64,000 nt of DNA from Pseudomonas sp. F(2018) (GCF_005508865.1 NZ_SCOM01000001.1:434001-498000), one strand, 5' to 3'. Positions 46,552 through 56,850 are shown, counted from the first letter of the stretch. Notes: generated by a model not told the origin, from the sequence alone. Made by a program: numbers and translations.

Positions 46552-46581
46552 AAAAAAAACGGAGGCCGTAGCCTCCGTTTT
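46552..46581. terminator. Bidirectional terminator after the HD/LuxR gene
   Basis: A run of eight A (46552-46559), ACGGAGGC/GCCTCCGT stem and a TTTT tract, shared with the convergent thiolase gene. Confidence 0.88.
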
Positions 46582-46603
46582 CAACCCGCCAGCGAACAGG
46601 CGC

Positions 46604-47788
46604 TTACAGCACCTCGAACAGCCCGGCAGCGCCCATGCCGCCGCCGACGCACATGGTGATCACCACGTACTTCACGCCGCGACGCTTACCTTCCAGCAGG
46701 GCGTGGCCGACCATGCGCGCGCCGCTCATGCCGTAGGGGTGGCCGATGGAGATGGCGCCGCCGTTGACGTTGAGCTTGGCCGGGTCGATGCCGAGCTTCT
46801 GCGCGCTGTACAGCACTTGGCAGGCGAAGGCTTCGTTGAGCTCCCACAGGCCAATGTCGTCGACGGTGAGGCCGTGCTGCTTGAGCAGCTTGGGTACGGC
46901 GAACACCGGGCCGATGCCCATCTCTTCCGGGGCCAGGCCGGCCACGGCGATACCGCGGTACAGGCCCAGCGGCTGGATGCCGCGCTGGGCGGCCAGGGCG
47001 CCGCTCATCAGCACGCTGGCGCTGGCGCCGTCGGACAGCTGGCTGGCGTTGCCGGCGGTGATGCAGCCACCTTCAATGACCGGCTTGAGCTTGGTCAGGT
47101 CATCCAGCACGGTCTGCGGGCGGTTGCCCTCGTCCAGGCTCAGGGTGACGTCTTCGAAGCTGATCGCGCCGGTTTCCTTGTCGACCAGCTTCTTGCGCGC
47201 GGTGACCGGGACGATCTCGTCGGCGAACAGGCCGGCGGCCTGGGCGGCGGCGGTGCGCTGCTGGGACAGGAAGCCGTATTCGTCCTGGGCTTCGCGGCTG
47301 ATGCCGTAGCGCTTGGCCACCAGCTCGGCGGTCTGCAGCATCGGCATGTAGGCGTGCTCGGCCATCTTCACCACGGCCGGGTCGTAGTCGGTGGCGGTCC
47401 ACTTCATGTGGGTGTTCTGCACCAGGCTGATCTGCTCCTGGCCGGCGCCGACGGTGACGGCCATGCCGTCGACCATGATCTGCTTGGCGGCGATGGAGAT
47501 GGCCATCAGGCCGGAGGCGCACTGGCGGTCGATGGTCTGGCCACTGACCGACAGCGGCAGGCCGGCGGCCAGCAGCGACAGGCGGCCGAGGTTGGTGGAG
47601 GCGGTGCCGCCCTGCATGGCGGTACCCATCACCACGTCCTCGATCTCGGCGGCCTCGATGCCGGCGCGCTCGACGGCGGCGCGCAGGGCAACGGCGGCCA
47701 TGGACGGCGACTTGAGGTCGTTGAAGGCGCCGCGGAAGGCCTTGGCGATCGGCGTGCGGGCGGTGGAGACGATGACGGCGTCTTGCAT
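46604..47788 (-). CDS. Acetyl-CoA acetyltransferase (thiolase)
   Basis: A 394-residue thiolase. The acyl-accepting Cys90 is in DRQCASG, the catalytic His350 in [11 protein letters not shown] and Cys380 in [16 protein letters not shown] is also present. It either condenses two acetyl-CoA or cleaves 3-ketoacyl-CoA; the neighbours (hydroxyacyl-CoA and acyl-CoA dehydrogenases) favour beta-oxidation-type cleavage. The start at 47788 has GAGGA 8 bases upstream. Confidence 0.95.
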   Translation of the reverse strand: MQDAVIVSTARTPIAKAFRGAFNDLKSPSMAAVALRAAVERAGIEAAEIEDVVMGTAMQGGTASTNLGRLSLLAAGLPLSVSGQTIDRQCASGLMAISIAAKQIMVDGMAVTVGAGQEQISLVQNTHMKWTATDYDPAVVKMAEHAYMPMLQTAELVAKRYGISREAQDEYGFLSQQRTAAAQAAGLFADEIVPVTARKKLVDKETGAISFEDVTLSLDEGNRPQTVLDDLTKLKPVIEGGCITAGNASQLSDGASASVLMSGALAAQRGIQPLGLYRGIAVAGLAPEEMGIGPVFAVPKLLKQHGLTVDDIGLWELNEAFACQVLYSAQKLGIDPAKLNVNGGAISIGHPYGMSGARMVGHALLEGKRRGVKYVVITMCVGGGMGAAGLFEVL

Positions 47789-47816
47789 GGCGGAATCCTC
47801 TGTTGTGGTCTTCGTA

Positions 47817-48251
<435 letters not shown>

Positions 48252-48338
48252 GCTCGGTCCTCGTGCTTGCGTACCACCCTAAGGCCTGGGTGGTGCGCGG
48301 GATACTTTGATTCGTGGGCTGTATTGCGGGCTATAGCA

Positions 48339-48433
48339 CCCCTCTCCCTTTGGGAGAGGGGTGGGGGGTGAGGGCGCTAAAGGCCGCTCGGTCACTGTTC
48401 CCTCACCCTAACCCTCTCCCGGAGGGAGAGGGG
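48339..48433. repeat. Inverted pair of REP-like elements
   Basis: Two about 35-base arms in opposite orientation: 48339-48374 and 48400-48433. Each arm contains its own short hairpin (CCCTCTCCC...GGGAGAGGG), and the second is close to the reverse complement of the first, with a 25-base unique centre. This C/T-rich repeat type is scattered between genes in many gammaproteobacteria. Here it separates the thioesterase and iron-ADH genes. Confidence 0.85.
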
Positions 48434-48435
48434 AC

Positions 48436-49599
48436 TCAGTACGCCGCCCGGTAGATGGTCAGCGCATCGGCCTCGCTGACCTCGCGCGGATTGTTCACCA
48501 GCAGGCGCTGCTGCAGCATCGCATCGCTGGCCAGGGTCGGCAGCATGGCTTCCGGCACGCCGGCGTCGCGCAGGCGGCTGGGCAGCCCGCAGCGCTGGTT
48601 CAGCGCGGCCAGTTCGTTGATGAACTCGGCGGCGCACTGCTCGGTGCTGCCGCCCCTGAAGCGCTCGCCGAGCAGCAGCGGCGCCAGTTCGGCATACAGC
48701 GGGGTGGCTGCAGGCGCGTTGAAGCGCAGTACATGCGGCAGCACCAGGGCGTTGGAGAGGCCATGCGGAATATGGAAGTGCCCGCCCAGCGGATAGGCCA
48801 GGGCGTGCACCGCCGCCACCGGCGCATTGGCGAAGGCCTGGCCGGCCAGGCAGGCGCCCAGCAGCATGGCCTGACGCGCCTCGCGGTTCTGCCCGTTGTG
48901 CACCGCCTCATCCAGATTCGCGGCCAGCAGGCGCAGGGCCTCGCGGGCCAGCAGATCGGACAGTGGGTTCTTCTTCAGCTTGGTGGTGTAGGCCTCGATG
49001 GCGTGGACCATGGCGTCGATGCCGGTGGCGGCGGTCACCGCCGGCGGCAGGCCGAGGGTCAGCTCGGCGTCGAGCAGCGCCAGGTCCGGCAGCAGCAGCG
49101 GCGAGACCACGCCCATCTTGGTGGTTTCACCGGTGGTGACGATGGAGATCGGCGTGACCTCCGAGCCGGTGCCGGCGGTGGTCGGCACCTGGATCAGCGG
49201 CAGGCGCTGACCGCGGGCATTGCCCACGCCGTAGATGTCCTTGAGCGCCTGCTGGCAGTTGGGGTGGGCGAGCAGAGCGACCAGCTTGGCCACGTCCATC
49301 GAGCTGCCGCCGCCGAAGCCGACCACCAGGTCGGCGCCCAGCGCGCGGGCGCGCTCCACGGCGTTGAGCACGATGGCCTCGGGCGGGTCGGCAATCACCT
49401 GGTCGAACACCTCCACGGCCACGCCGGCCTGGGCGAAGCCGGGCAGCACGCCGTCGAGCAGGCCGAAGCGGGTGATGCCGGGGTCGGTGACCAGCATCAC
49501 GCGCTGGGCGCCGCGCTCCTGGCACAGGCTGGCGAGGCGCGCTGCGGCGCCGGATTCGCAGAGGATCTGCGCGGTGGTGGCGAAGCTGAAGGGTTGCAT
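48436..49599 (-). CDS. Iron-containing alcohol dehydrogenase
   Basis: A 387-residue group III (iron-dependent) alcohol dehydrogenase. NAD-binding GGGSSMD near residue 95, VPTTAGTGSEVTPIS and the metal-ligand region ALAYPLGGHFHIPHGLSNALVLPHV are all present. I start it at MQPFSFATT (49599) because GGAGG lies about 9 bases upstream; 66 codons of open frame further upstream are antisense-like. The alcohol substrate is unknown. Confidence 0.94.
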   Translation of the reverse strand: MQPFSFATTAQILCESGAAARLASLCQERGAQRVMLVTDPGITRFGLLDGVLPGFAQAGVAVEVFDQVIADPPEAIVLNAVERARALGADLVVGFGGGSSMDVAKLVALLAHPNCQQALKDIYGVGNARGQRLPLIQVPTTAGTGSEVTPISIVTTGETTKMGVVSPLLLPDLALLDAELTLGLPPAVTAATGIDAMVHAIEAYTTKLKKNPLSDLLAREALRLLAANLDEAVHNGQNREARQAMLLGACLAGQAFANAPVAAVHALAYPLGGHFHIPHGLSNALVLPHVLRFNAPAATPLYAELAPLLLGERFRGGSTEQCAAEFINELAALNQRCGLPSRLRDAGVPEAMLPTLASDAMLQQRLLVNNPREVSEADALTIYRAAY

Positions 49600-49616
49600 G
49601 ACAAGTCCTCCGAAGG

Positions 49617-50609
49617 TCAGGGCTGCGCCGGCACGGGCTGCTGGCGGGCGAAGAAGTCCCAGATGGCCTGTGGGCCGTCGAAACCGGAAAGGGTGGGGCC
49701 GAGCAGGCGCGGCGCGCGGAAGCGGGCCTGGGGCAGCAGGTGGCCGCCGCCGATCACCCCGTACAGGGCCACCTCGGCGCGACCCTCGGCCTGCCACTGG
49801 TCGAGGCTGACGCGCTGCGCCGGGTCGGCCGGATCACTCCAGGCCGTGCTGCTGTGCACCGCCTCGCGCGGGTAGCCGGCGAGATTGGCGAAGTACAGCG
49901 CCGACTCATAGGCCGAGCGCACGTTGCCGCGGTCGCCGAAGCCGAACAGGCTGACCGGGCCGCCGTTGTAGGGGTTGATCGGGTCGCGGGTGCCGTTCAT
50001 CAGCAGCACCGGCACGGCCTGGCCGGAGGGTGCGCAATCCAGGTTGGCGTCGGTCGGCAGATTGGCCGCCACGGCGGCGACGCCGGCCAGCAGCTGCGGC
50101 CGCTCCAGCGCCGCGCGCAGGCCCAGTTGGCCGCCGTTGGAATAGCCGACCAGAAAGGCGCGCCGGGGGTCGGCAGCGTGCTCGGCGGCGAAGCGCTGCA
50201 CCAGGGCGGCGAGCAGGCCAAGATCGTCGATGTTGCGGGTGCGCGCCGGGTAGTCGGCGGCGCGGCGGCAGTCGTTCCAGTTGTCCTTGAAACCCTGGGG
50301 GTAGACCACGATGAAGCCGTGCTCGTCGGCCAGGTGCTCGAACTGGTAGGCGCTGTAGGTGCGGATGTCGTCGATGCTCTGCAGCGAGCCATGCAGCACG
50401 AACAGCAGCGGCGCCTTGGCCGGCAATCCGGCCGGGACATGGAAGGCATAGTCGCGCTGCAACTCGCCGACCTGGATGCGGCCGCGCTGCAGTTCGGCGC
50501 TCGGCGTGGCGGTGGACGGCGTCGGCGTATGCAGGAAGTACAGGTACAGCCCGCCCAGCAACAGGGCCAGCGGTAGAAGCAGGGTCAGCACTCTTGTTGT
50601 TTTTCTCAT
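49617..50609 (-). CDS. PHB depolymerase-family esterase, membrane-anchored or secreted
   Basis: A 330-residue alpha/beta hydrolase of the LpqC/poly(3-hydroxybutyrate)-depolymerase family. An N-terminal hydrophobic anchor or signal (VLTLLLPLALLLGGLYLYFL) precedes the domain (PLLFVLHGSLQSIDDIRTYSAYQFEHLADEHGFIVVYPQGFKDNWNDC). The nucleophile elbow is GYSNGG; acid in NGTRDPINPYN; His in GGGHLLPQ. It may release hydroxyacyl esters for the adjoining CoA pathway; that is inference. Confidence 0.88.
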   Translation of the reverse strand: MRKTTRVLTLLLPLALLLGGLYLYFLHTPTPSTATPSAELQRGRIQVGELQRDYAFHVPAGLPAKAPLLFVLHGSLQSIDDIRTYSAYQFEHLADEHGFIVVYPQGFKDNWNDCRRAADYPARTRNIDDLGLLAALVQRFAAEHAADPRRAFLVGYSNGGQLGLRAALERPQLLAGVAAVAANLPTDANLDCAPSGQAVPVLLMNGTRDPINPYNGGPVSLFGFGDRGNVRSAYESALYFANLAGYPREAVHSSTAWSDPADPAQRVSLDQWQAEGRAEVALYGVIGGGHLLPQARFRAPRLLGPTLSGFDGPQAIWDFFARQQPVPAQP

Positions 50610-50645
50610 GGGTGCCTCAGGGTGGAGTCGAGGGTTGCACACGGG

Positions 50646-50674
50646 GATGCCCATGCAGAAACCTGCAGGGCATC
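50646..50674 (-). other. Stem-loop after the acyl-CoA dehydrogenase gene
   Basis: GATGCCC/GGGCATC with an inner TGCAG/CTGCA gives a 12-bp stem with a one-base bulge and a 4-base loop, 31 bases beyond the acyl-CoA dehydrogenase stop. No T-run follows, so it likely tunes mRNA processing before the esterase gene. Confidence 0.5.
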
Positions 50675-50704
50675 GCCGCGCGCAACGCCAATTTCACAGC
50701 GGCA

Positions 50705-52495
50705 TCAGAACGCGAAGCTCTCTTCGGCCATCGCCATCAGGCAGTCCGCACCGCCCAGCAGGGCCTCGCGGTGGCTGCTGGCGCGTGGCAGCACGCGGCG
50801 CAGGTAGAAGTCCGCGCTGTGCAGCTTGGCCTGGTAGAAGGCCGCCTCGCCAGTGCCGGCGTCCAGCGCCTGCTGGGCGATGGCGGCGGCCTGCAGCCAC
50901 AAGCCGGCCAGCAACACATAGGCCGAGTACTGCAGGAAGTCCACCGAGGCCGCACCGATCTCCTGGGCATCGGCCTGGCTGTTGGCGATCACCTGGGCGG
51001 CCAGCTCGCGCCATTGTTGCAGGCGCTGCTCGACCAGGCGCGCGGAATCGGCCAGGGCCGGTTGCCCGGCGGCGTCGCGGGCGTGGGCGGCCAGCTCGTC
51101 GATCAGCGCGCCCAGCTCGGCACCGCCGTCACCCAGCAGCTTGCGGCGGATCAGGTCGAGCGCCTGGATGCCGTTGGTGCCTTCATAGAGCTGGGTGATG
51201 CGGCTGTCGCGCATCAGCTGCTCCATGCCCCACTCGCGGATGAAGCCATGGCCGCCGTAGACCTGCACCGCGTGGCTGGCGACTTCCTGGCCCATGTCGG
51301 TGAAGAACGCCTTGACGATCGGGATCAGCAGCGCGGCGCGCTTGCCGGCGGCCTTGCGCGCGGCGGGTTCCTCGGCTCCGTGCTCCAGGTCGAGCTGGCG
51401 TGCGGTGTAGGCGGCGAGCATGCGGCAGCCTTCGACCAGGGTCTTCTGAGTCAGCAGCATGCGGCGCACGTCCGGGTGCACGATGATCGGGTCGGCCGCC
51501 TTCTCGGGCGCCACGGCACCGGTCAGGCCACGCGACTGCAGGCGCTCGCGGGCATAGCGCAGGGCGCCCTGGAAGGCCGCCTCGCCGATGCCCAGGCCCT
51601 GCAGGCCGACCTGGAAGCGCGCGTCGTTCATCATGGTGAACATGCAGGCCAGGCCCTGGTTGGCCTCGCCGACCAGCCAGCCGGTGGCGCCGTCGAAGTT
51701 CATCACGCAGGTGGAGGCGCCCTTGATGCCCATCTTGTGCTCGATGGCGCCGCAGCTCAGGGCGTTCTTCGCGCCTGGCGTGCCGTCGGCATTGGCGATG
51801 AATTTGGGTACCAGCAGCAGGCTGATGCCCTTCACCCCGGCCGGGGCGTCCGGCAGGCGGGCCAGCACCAGGTGCACGATGTTCTCGGAGAAGTCCTGCT
51901 CGCCGCCGCTGATGAAGATCTTGTTCCCGGTTACCCGATAGCTGCCATCGGCCTGGGGTTCGGCGCGGGTGCGCAGCAGGGCCAGGTCGGTGCCGGCCTG
52001 GGGCTCGGTCAGGCACATGGTGCCGGTCCACTGGCCGCTGACCATCTTGCCCAGATAGTCACGCTTGAGCTCGTCGCTGCCGTGCTTGTCCAGCGCCAGC
52101 ACCGCGCCCTCGGTGAGGCCGGAATAGATGCGGAAGGACAGCGAGGCGCCCATCAGCATCTCGTGGAAGGCGAAGGCCACCAGCTGGGGGAAGCCCTGGC
52201 CGCCGAAATCGGTCGGCCCGGTCATGCTCGCCCAGCCGTTGTCCACGTACTGCTGGTAGGCGGCGCGGAAGCCCTTGGGCGTGGTGACCTTGCCGTCTTC
52301 CAGGCGGCAGCCTTCCTCGTCGCTGTTGCGGTTGAGCGGGGCGATCTCGTTGCCGGTGAAGGCCGCGGCCTCCTCCAGCACGCCGTCGATCAGCTCGCGG
52401 TCGAGGCCGTTGCCCAGGCGCTCGCAGTGGCCGGCGACATCGAACAGTTCGTGCAGGACGAAGCGCATGTCGCGCAGGGGGGCTTGGTAGCTCAT
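50705..52495 (-). CDS. Acyl-CoA dehydrogenase
   Basis: A 596-residue flavoenzyme that forms the 2,3-double bond of acyl-CoA. Motifs: CLTEPQAGTDLALLRTRAE and NKIFISGGEQD in the FAD/substrate region, KMGIKGASTCVMNFDGATGW, MMNDARFQVGLQGLGIGEAAFQGALRYARER, and the catalytic-base region ITQLYEGTNGIQALDLIRRK. The length, about 200 residues above classical members, comes from a C-terminal extension found in the long subfamily. Its start overlaps the upstream hydroxyacyl-CoA dehydrogenase stop (ATGA). Confidence 0.94.
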   Translation of the reverse strand: MSYQAPLRDMRFVLHELFDVAGHCERLGNGLDRELIDGVLEEAAAFTGNEIAPLNRNSDEEGCRLEDGKVTTPKGFRAAYQQYVDNGWASMTGPTDFGGQGFPQLVAFAFHEMLMGASLSFRIYSGLTEGAVLALDKHGSDELKRDYLGKMVSGQWTGTMCLTEPQAGTDLALLRTRAEPQADGSYRVTGNKIFISGGEQDFSENIVHLVLARLPDAPAGVKGISLLLVPKFIANADGTPGAKNALSCGAIEHKMGIKGASTCVMNFDGATGWLVGEANQGLACMFTMMNDARFQVGLQGLGIGEAAFQGALRYARERLQSRGLTGAVAPEKAADPIIVHPDVRRMLLTQKTLVEGCRMLAAYTARQLDLEHGAEEPAARKAAGKRAALLIPIVKAFFTDMGQEVASHAVQVYGGHGFIREWGMEQLMRDSRITQLYEGTNGIQALDLIRRKLLGDGGAELGALIDELAAHARDAAGQPALADSARLVEQRLQQWRELAAQVIANSQADAQEIGAASVDFLQYSAYVLLAGLWLQAAAIAQQALDAGTGEAAFYQAKLHSADFYLRRVLPRASSHREALLGGADCLMAMAEESFAF

Positions 52496-53730
52496 GCGCG
52501 GCCCTCCTGTACGTCGGCGAATTTCTTGCCATCGGCCACCAGGCGGTCGATCAGGCCGGCCGGCTGCCAGTGCGCGCCGAAGCGCTCGGTCAGCTGCAGC
52601 AGGCGCTCGCGGATCGCGGCCACGCCCTGGGCGTCGGCCCAGGCCATCGGCCCGCCCTTGTCGGTGGGGAAGCCGTAGCCGTTCAGATACACCAGATCGA
52701 TGTCATGGGCGTTGGCGGCGATGTTCTCCTCGAGAATCTTCGCGCCCTCGTTGACCAGGGCCAGCAGGCAGCGCTCGAGGATTTCCTCGGGGCCGACATC
52801 GCGGCGCTGATAACCGAGGCGCTCGGCTTCGCGCTGCACCAGGGCATCCACTTCCGGGTCGTGCTCGGCCTGGCGGCTGCCCGGCGCGTAGACGTAGTAG
52901 CCCTTGCCGGCCTTCTGGCCGAAGCGGCCGAGTTCGCACAGGCGGTTGTCCACCTGCACCTGGGCCACGTCCTGGCCCTTGCCGGCCAGCTCGCGGGCGC
53001 GCCATTCCAGGTCGATGCCGACCACGTCGTACATGCGGAACGGGCCCATGGCGAAGCCGAAGCCCTGCAGGGCGCTGTCCACCTGATGCGGGTAGGCGCC
53101 TTCCAGCAGCATGCTGCGCGCCTCGAACACGTAGGTGTGCAGCATGCGGTTGCCGATGAAGCCGTCGCAGTTGCCGGCCACCACGCTGATCTTGCCGATG
53201 CGCTGGCCGAGGGCCACGGCGGCGTCCAGCACGGCCGGCGCGGTCTGCGCGCCGCGCACGATCTCCAGCAGCTTCATGATGTGCGCGGGGCTGAAGAAGT
53301 GCAGGCCGAGCACGTCCTGCGGGCGGGCGGTGACGGCGGCGATGGCGTCGATGTCCAGCGCCGAGGTGTTGCTGGCGAGGATCGCACCGGGCTTCACGAT
53401 GCGGTCGAGGGTGCGGAAGATTTCCTGCTTGAGCTCGAGGTTCTCGTACACCGCCTCGATCACCAGATCGACCTCGGCCAGATCGGCGTAGTCGTTCACC
53501 GCCTCGATGCGTGACAGGCGCAGGCTGGCCTCGCCGGTGCTGATGCGGCCCTTGGCGACGTTCTGCGCCCAGGTGTCCTCGGCCATCTTGAGGCCGGCCT
53601 CGACCATCTGCGGGTTGTTGTCCAGCCACAGCACCGGGATGCCGGCGTTGGCCAGGCTGATGACGATGCCGCGGCCCATGGTGCCGGCGCCGATCACGGC
53701 GGCCTGTTCGATCTTGTAGTTGTTACTCAT
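52492..53730 (-). CDS. 3-hydroxyacyl-CoA dehydrogenase
   Basis: A 412-residue NAD-dependent enzyme. The Rossmann motif is AAVIGAGTMGRGIVISLANAGI; the active-site region is LASNTSALDIDAIAAVTARPQDVLGLHFFSPAHIMKLLEIV, followed by NCDGFIGNRMLHTYVFEA and the two C-terminal dimerisation segments. No enoyl-CoA hydratase domain is fused. It heads the minus-strand acyl-CoA cluster and is divergent from a LysR gene. Confidence 0.94.
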   Translation of the reverse strand: MSNNYKIEQAAVIGAGTMGRGIVISLANAGIPVLWLDNNPQMVEAGLKMAEDTWAQNVAKGRISTGEASLRLSRIEAVNDYADLAEVDLVIEAVYENLELKQEIFRTLDRIVKPGAILASNTSALDIDAIAAVTARPQDVLGLHFFSPAHIMKLLEIVRGAQTAPAVLDAAVALGQRIGKISVVAGNCDGFIGNRMLHTYVFEARSMLLEGAYPHQVDSALQGFGFAMGPFRMYDVVGIDLEWRARELAGKGQDVAQVQVDNRLCELGRFGQKAGKGYYVYAPGSRQAEHDPEVDALVQREAERLGYQRRDVGPEEILERCLLALVNEGAKILEENIAANAHDIDLVYLNGYGFPTDKGGPMAWADAQGVAAIRERLLQLTERFGAHWQPAGLIDRLVADGKKFADVQEGRA

Positions 53731-53826
53731 AGCCCTACCTCGGTCACTTCATGTCGGCCGCCGTGGCGACCTGCCAAAACACAACTGACGAACCTTAAGT
53801 ACGGCGCTACTATTTGGGAAATTTTG

Positions 53827-53839
53827 ACTTGTGATAAGT
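53827..53839. promoter_or_regulatory. Candidate LysR-type operator
   Basis: ACTT-N5-AAGT, within TTGACTTGTGATAAGTTGAA, is an interrupted dyad between the divergent LysR and hydroxyacyl-CoA dehydrogenase genes, 12 bases before the LysR start. It fits the T-N11-A pattern only loosely. Confidence 0.35.
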
Positions 53840-53851
53840 TGAATTCCTCTT

Positions 53852-54751
53852 GTGAATATATTGACCTTCGACCTCAACCTCCTGCGCGTGCTCGATGCCC
53901 TGCTGCGCGAGCGCAACGTGTCGCGCGCCGCCGAGCGCCTGGCGCTGAGCCAGCCGGCGGTGAGCAATGCGCTGAACCGCCTGCGCGCGCTGCTCGACGA
54001 CCCGCTGCTGGTGCGCGTCGGCCGCGCCATGCAGCCGACGCCACGGGCGCTGGAGCTGGAGGCGCCGATTCGTGCCGCGCTGCGGCAGATCGAGGAGAGC
54101 CTGGGCGAGGGCAGCCACTTCGATCCGGCGCGCAGCCGCCAGCGCTTCACCATCGCCCTCACCGACTACGCCGAAATGCTGCTGATGCCGCGCCTGCTGG
54201 CGCGCCTGGCGGAGCAGGCGCCGGGCATCCGCATCGACGTGCGCCACCTGAGTCCGCGCCTGCCGGCCGAGGCGCTGGAGAAGGGCGAGCTGGACCTGGC
54301 GGTCGGTCGTTTCGAGGCGCTGCCACCGCGCTTCGCCGGCAGCCGCTGGATGAGCGAGACCCTGCAGCTGGTGGCCCGTCGCGACCATCCGCAACTGCGC
54401 GCCGGCCTGGACCTGGACGGCTTTCTGCGCCTGCGCCACCTGTGGGTGCACGGTGGCCAGACCCGTGGCATGGTCGAGCAGTGGCTGGGCGAGCAGGGCC
54501 TGAGCCGCGAGATCGTCTACACCACGCCCAACTACCTGCAGGCCGCGCACATCGCCGCCAGCGGCGACCTGGTGGCGGTGCTGCCGGCGCGCCTGGCGCG
54601 CTACTTCGCCGAGCTGCTGCCGCTGGACCTGTTCGACCTGCCCTTCGACCTGGGCGCCTTCCACCTGCAGATCGTCAGCCTCGACCTGCGCCGCCGCGAC
54701 GTGGCCCTGCAGTGGCTGATCGAGCAGATCCGCGTGCTCGGCGAGAGCTGA
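53852..54751 (+). CDS. LysR-family transcriptional regulator
   Basis: A 299-residue regulator starting at GTG. The HTH is DLNLLRVLDALLRERNVSRAAERLALSQPAVSNALNRLRALLDDPLLVR, close to the NodD/PcaQ-like subgroup, followed by a periplasmic-binding-like effector domain (RFTIALTDYAEMLLMPRLLARLAEQAP). Divergence from the acyl-CoA cluster makes it the likely regulator of that cluster, perhaps through an acyl-CoA or acid ligand. Confidence 0.93.
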   Translation: MNILTFDLNLLRVLDALLRERNVSRAAERLALSQPAVSNALNRLRALLDDPLLVRVGRAMQPTPRALELEAPIRAALRQIEESLGEGSHFDPARSRQRFTIALTDYAEMLLMPRLLARLAEQAPGIRIDVRHLSPRLPAEALEKGELDLAVGRFEALPPRFAGSRWMSETLQLVARRDHPQLRAGLDLDGFLRLRHLWVHGGQTRGMVEQWLGEQGLSREIVYTTPNYLQAAHIAASGDLVAVLPARLARYFAELLPLDLFDLPFDLGAFHLQIVSLDLRRRDVALQWLIEQIRVLGES

Positions 54752-54773
54752 GTTCACCTAGGGAAATCGCTGA

Positions 54774-54800
54774 TAGAGCCGCCCGCGCGGCGGTCGATAG
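54774..54800 (+). promoter_or_regulatory. FliA (sigma-28)-type promoter of the second chemoreceptor
   Basis: TAGA (54774-54777), exactly 15 bases, then GTCGATAG (54793-54800), compared with TAAA-N15-GCCGATAA: 3 of 4 and 6 of 8 matches. It lies about 100 bases before the chemoreceptor start. Confidence 0.6.
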
Positions 54801-54902
54801 CCTTTCCGGAACAACATGGTCATCGAGACCAGAGGCCCTGGGATGGGCCATCCAGAAAACGCTGCCCGCCATGGGCGGCTTTGGCGACCCGGGAGAACAC
54901 TG

Positions 54903-56525
54903 ATGCTGAACCAACTGAGCGTGCGCAGCCGCCTGCTGCTGCTGGCGTTGTTGCCGCTGGCCGTGCTGCTGGGGGTAATGCTGCTGGCGGCATCCAACGC
55001 CGGCCGCCTCAACCAGAGTTTCGAGGCGCTGTTCGTCGATCGCATGCAGCCGATCAGCCAGCTCAAGGAAGTTTCCGACGGCTACGCGGTGAACATGGTC
55101 GACGCCCTGCACAAGTACCGCGCCGGCCTGCTCGACGAGTCGGCCCTGCGGCAGAGCGTGGATGCTGCTCGGCAGCGTGTGGAGCAGGCCTGGCGCACCT
55201 ACACCTCGACCCGCCTGACCGCCGAGGAGAGCGACCGCGTGGAGCGTACCCGGCCGCTGATGGCCAGGGCCGACCTGCTGGTGAGCGAGCTGCTCGGCAC
55301 TGCCGGCGACAGCCTGCGCGGCGAGTCGGCGGAGAGCTTCAACCGGCGCCTGTACACCACCTTCGACCCGCTCAGCGCCGAGCTCGACGGCCTGGTGCGC
55401 CTGCAGCTGAGCGAGGGCGACAAGCTGCACCGCGAAGAAGGCGAAGCCTACAGCTCGATGAAGAGCAGCTTCATCGTCATTGGCCTGGTGGCGCTGGGCT
55501 TGGTGCTGGTGTTCGGCCTGCTGGTCAGCCGTTCGATCATCCGCCCGCTGGAGGCGCTGTGCGCGGTGATCGGCCAGGTGCAGAGCAGTTCCGACCTGAC
55601 CCTGCGTGCCGCCGACCAGGGCGAGCACGAGCTGGCACGGACCGCTCGCGCCTTCAACGCCATGCTCGAGCATTTCCAGCAGCTGATCCGCCACCTGAGC
55701 GACTCCTCTATCCAGCTGGCCGCCGCCTCCGAGGAGATGAGCGCGATCAGCGCCCAGGTCAGCGACGTGGCGTCCAACCAGGGCCAGCAGACCACCATGG
55801 TTGCCACCGCCGTGCATCAGATGAGCGCGGCGATCCAGGAGGTGGCGCAGAACGCCCTGGGCATGTCGCATATCGCCAACGATGCACGCCGCGAAGCCCA
55901 GCAGGGCACGTCGCTGGTGCAGGCCAACCTGGACTCGATCCAGCGCCTGTCGCAGTCGGTGCAGCAGGGCGCCGAGGTGATCAACCGCCTGCACAGCCAG
56001 AGCGACGAGATCGGCAGCGTGCTGGGGGTGATCCAGAGCATCGCCGAGCAGACCAACCTGCTCGCGCTCAACGCGGCCATCGAGGCGGCGCGGGCCGGCG
56101 AGGCCGGGCGTGGTTTCGCCGTGGTGGCCGACGAGGTGCGCAGCCTGGCCAGCAATACGCAGAAGGCCACCGAGTCGATCCGCAAGATGATCGATGCCCT
56201 GCAGGACGGCGCGCGCCAGGCGGTGGGCGCCATGCAGCAGTCCAGCGAGCGGGCGGCGGCCAGCGTCAGCCATGCGCGCGAGTCCGGCGAGGTGCTGCTG
56301 CACATCGCCAACGCCATCGACGGTATTGCCGACGGCAACGTGCAGATCTCCACCGCCACCGAGCAGCAGACCGCGGTGGCCAACGAGATCAGCCAGAACA
56401 TCACCCAGCTCAACGACAGCATCCAGGAAGTGGTCAGTGGCGCTCAGCAGAGCGCCATCGCCAGCCGCGACCTGGCCCAGCTGGCCAGCGGGCAGCAGGG
56501 CCAGGTGCAGCGCTTCCGCGCCTGA
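54903..56525 (+). CDS. Methyl-accepting chemotaxis protein with four-helix-bundle sensor
   Basis: A 540-residue chemoreceptor. Membrane helix about residues 10-32, periplasmic four-helix bundle about 33-190, second helix ([19 protein letters not shown]), HAMP, and cytoplasmic domain with the tip [20 protein letters not shown] and [23 protein letters not shown] precedes the ATG. The ligand is unknown. The protein ends RFRA, without the CheR-docking pentapeptide. Confidence 0.93.
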   Translation: MLNQLSVRSRLLLLALLPLAVLLGVMLLAASNAGRLNQSFEALFVDRMQPISQLKEVSDGYAVNMVDALHKYRAGLLDESALRQSVDAARQRVEQAWRTYTSTRLTAEESDRVERTRPLMARADLLVSELLGTAGDSLRGESAESFNRRLYTTFDPLSAELDGLVRLQLSEGDKLHREEGEAYSSMKSSFIVIGLVALGLVLVFGLLVSRSIIRPLEALCAVIGQVQSSSDLTLRAADQGEHELARTARAFNAMLEHFQQLIRHLSDSSIQLAAASEEMSAISAQVSDVASNQGQQTTMVATAVHQMSAAIQEVAQNALGMSHIANDARREAQQGTSLVQANLDSIQRLSQSVQQGAEVINRLHSQSDEIGSVLGVIQSIAEQTNLLALNAAIEAARAGEAGRGFAVVADEVRSLASNTQKATESIRKMIDALQDGARQAVGAMQQSSERAAASVSHARESGEVLLHIANAIDGIADGNVQISTATEQQTAVANEISQNITQLNDSIQEVVSGAQQSAIASRDLAQLASGQQGQVQRFRA

Positions 56526-56850
56526 ATGGCCCACACGGCCTGTCGCCTGCTCGGCGATAGGCCGCTGGATATCGACCGCTCGTCGATTTTTGCCGTTGCG
56601 CCTGCTCGCGCAAGCGAGGCGCGAAGGCTCTGGATCGGGCCAAGCACAGGCGCAGCGGGGCGCCATGCGGCAGCGCCTCTGCAATGGGCGCTGGCGGCCT
56701 ATGCAGCGGTTTTTCCGTCAGCGCCACGACCGGAAAGGCCGGAAAAAGTGCTAGAACATCTGCGTCCGCGCCTTATGCCCCATCCGCCTAAATACAGCGT
56801 TGGCAAGGCCATAGAATGAGGCTCCCAGGCCGAAATCCAGGGAGAACCCT
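56526..56850. other. Intergenic region, 325 bases, without a supported gene
   Basis: Holds an inverted repeat TTTTTCCG (56710-56717) / CGGAAAAA (56740-56747) with repeated CCGGAAA motifs between, possibly a terminator-like fold for the chemoreceptor transcript, and an imperfect FliA-like TAAA-N15-GCCATAGA near 56792. A 97-codon ATG frame at 56526 has no ribosome site and no recognisable product. Confidence 0.4.

Noticed and set aside
56792-56818. FliA-like TAAA-N15-GCCATAGA before the charged hypothetical gene
   Set aside because: The -35 and spacing fit but only about 4 of 8 bases of the -10 match; not strong enough to call.
56526-56819. A 97-codon frame directly after the second chemoreceptor
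   Set aside because: No ribosome site and biased composition; treated as intergenic.
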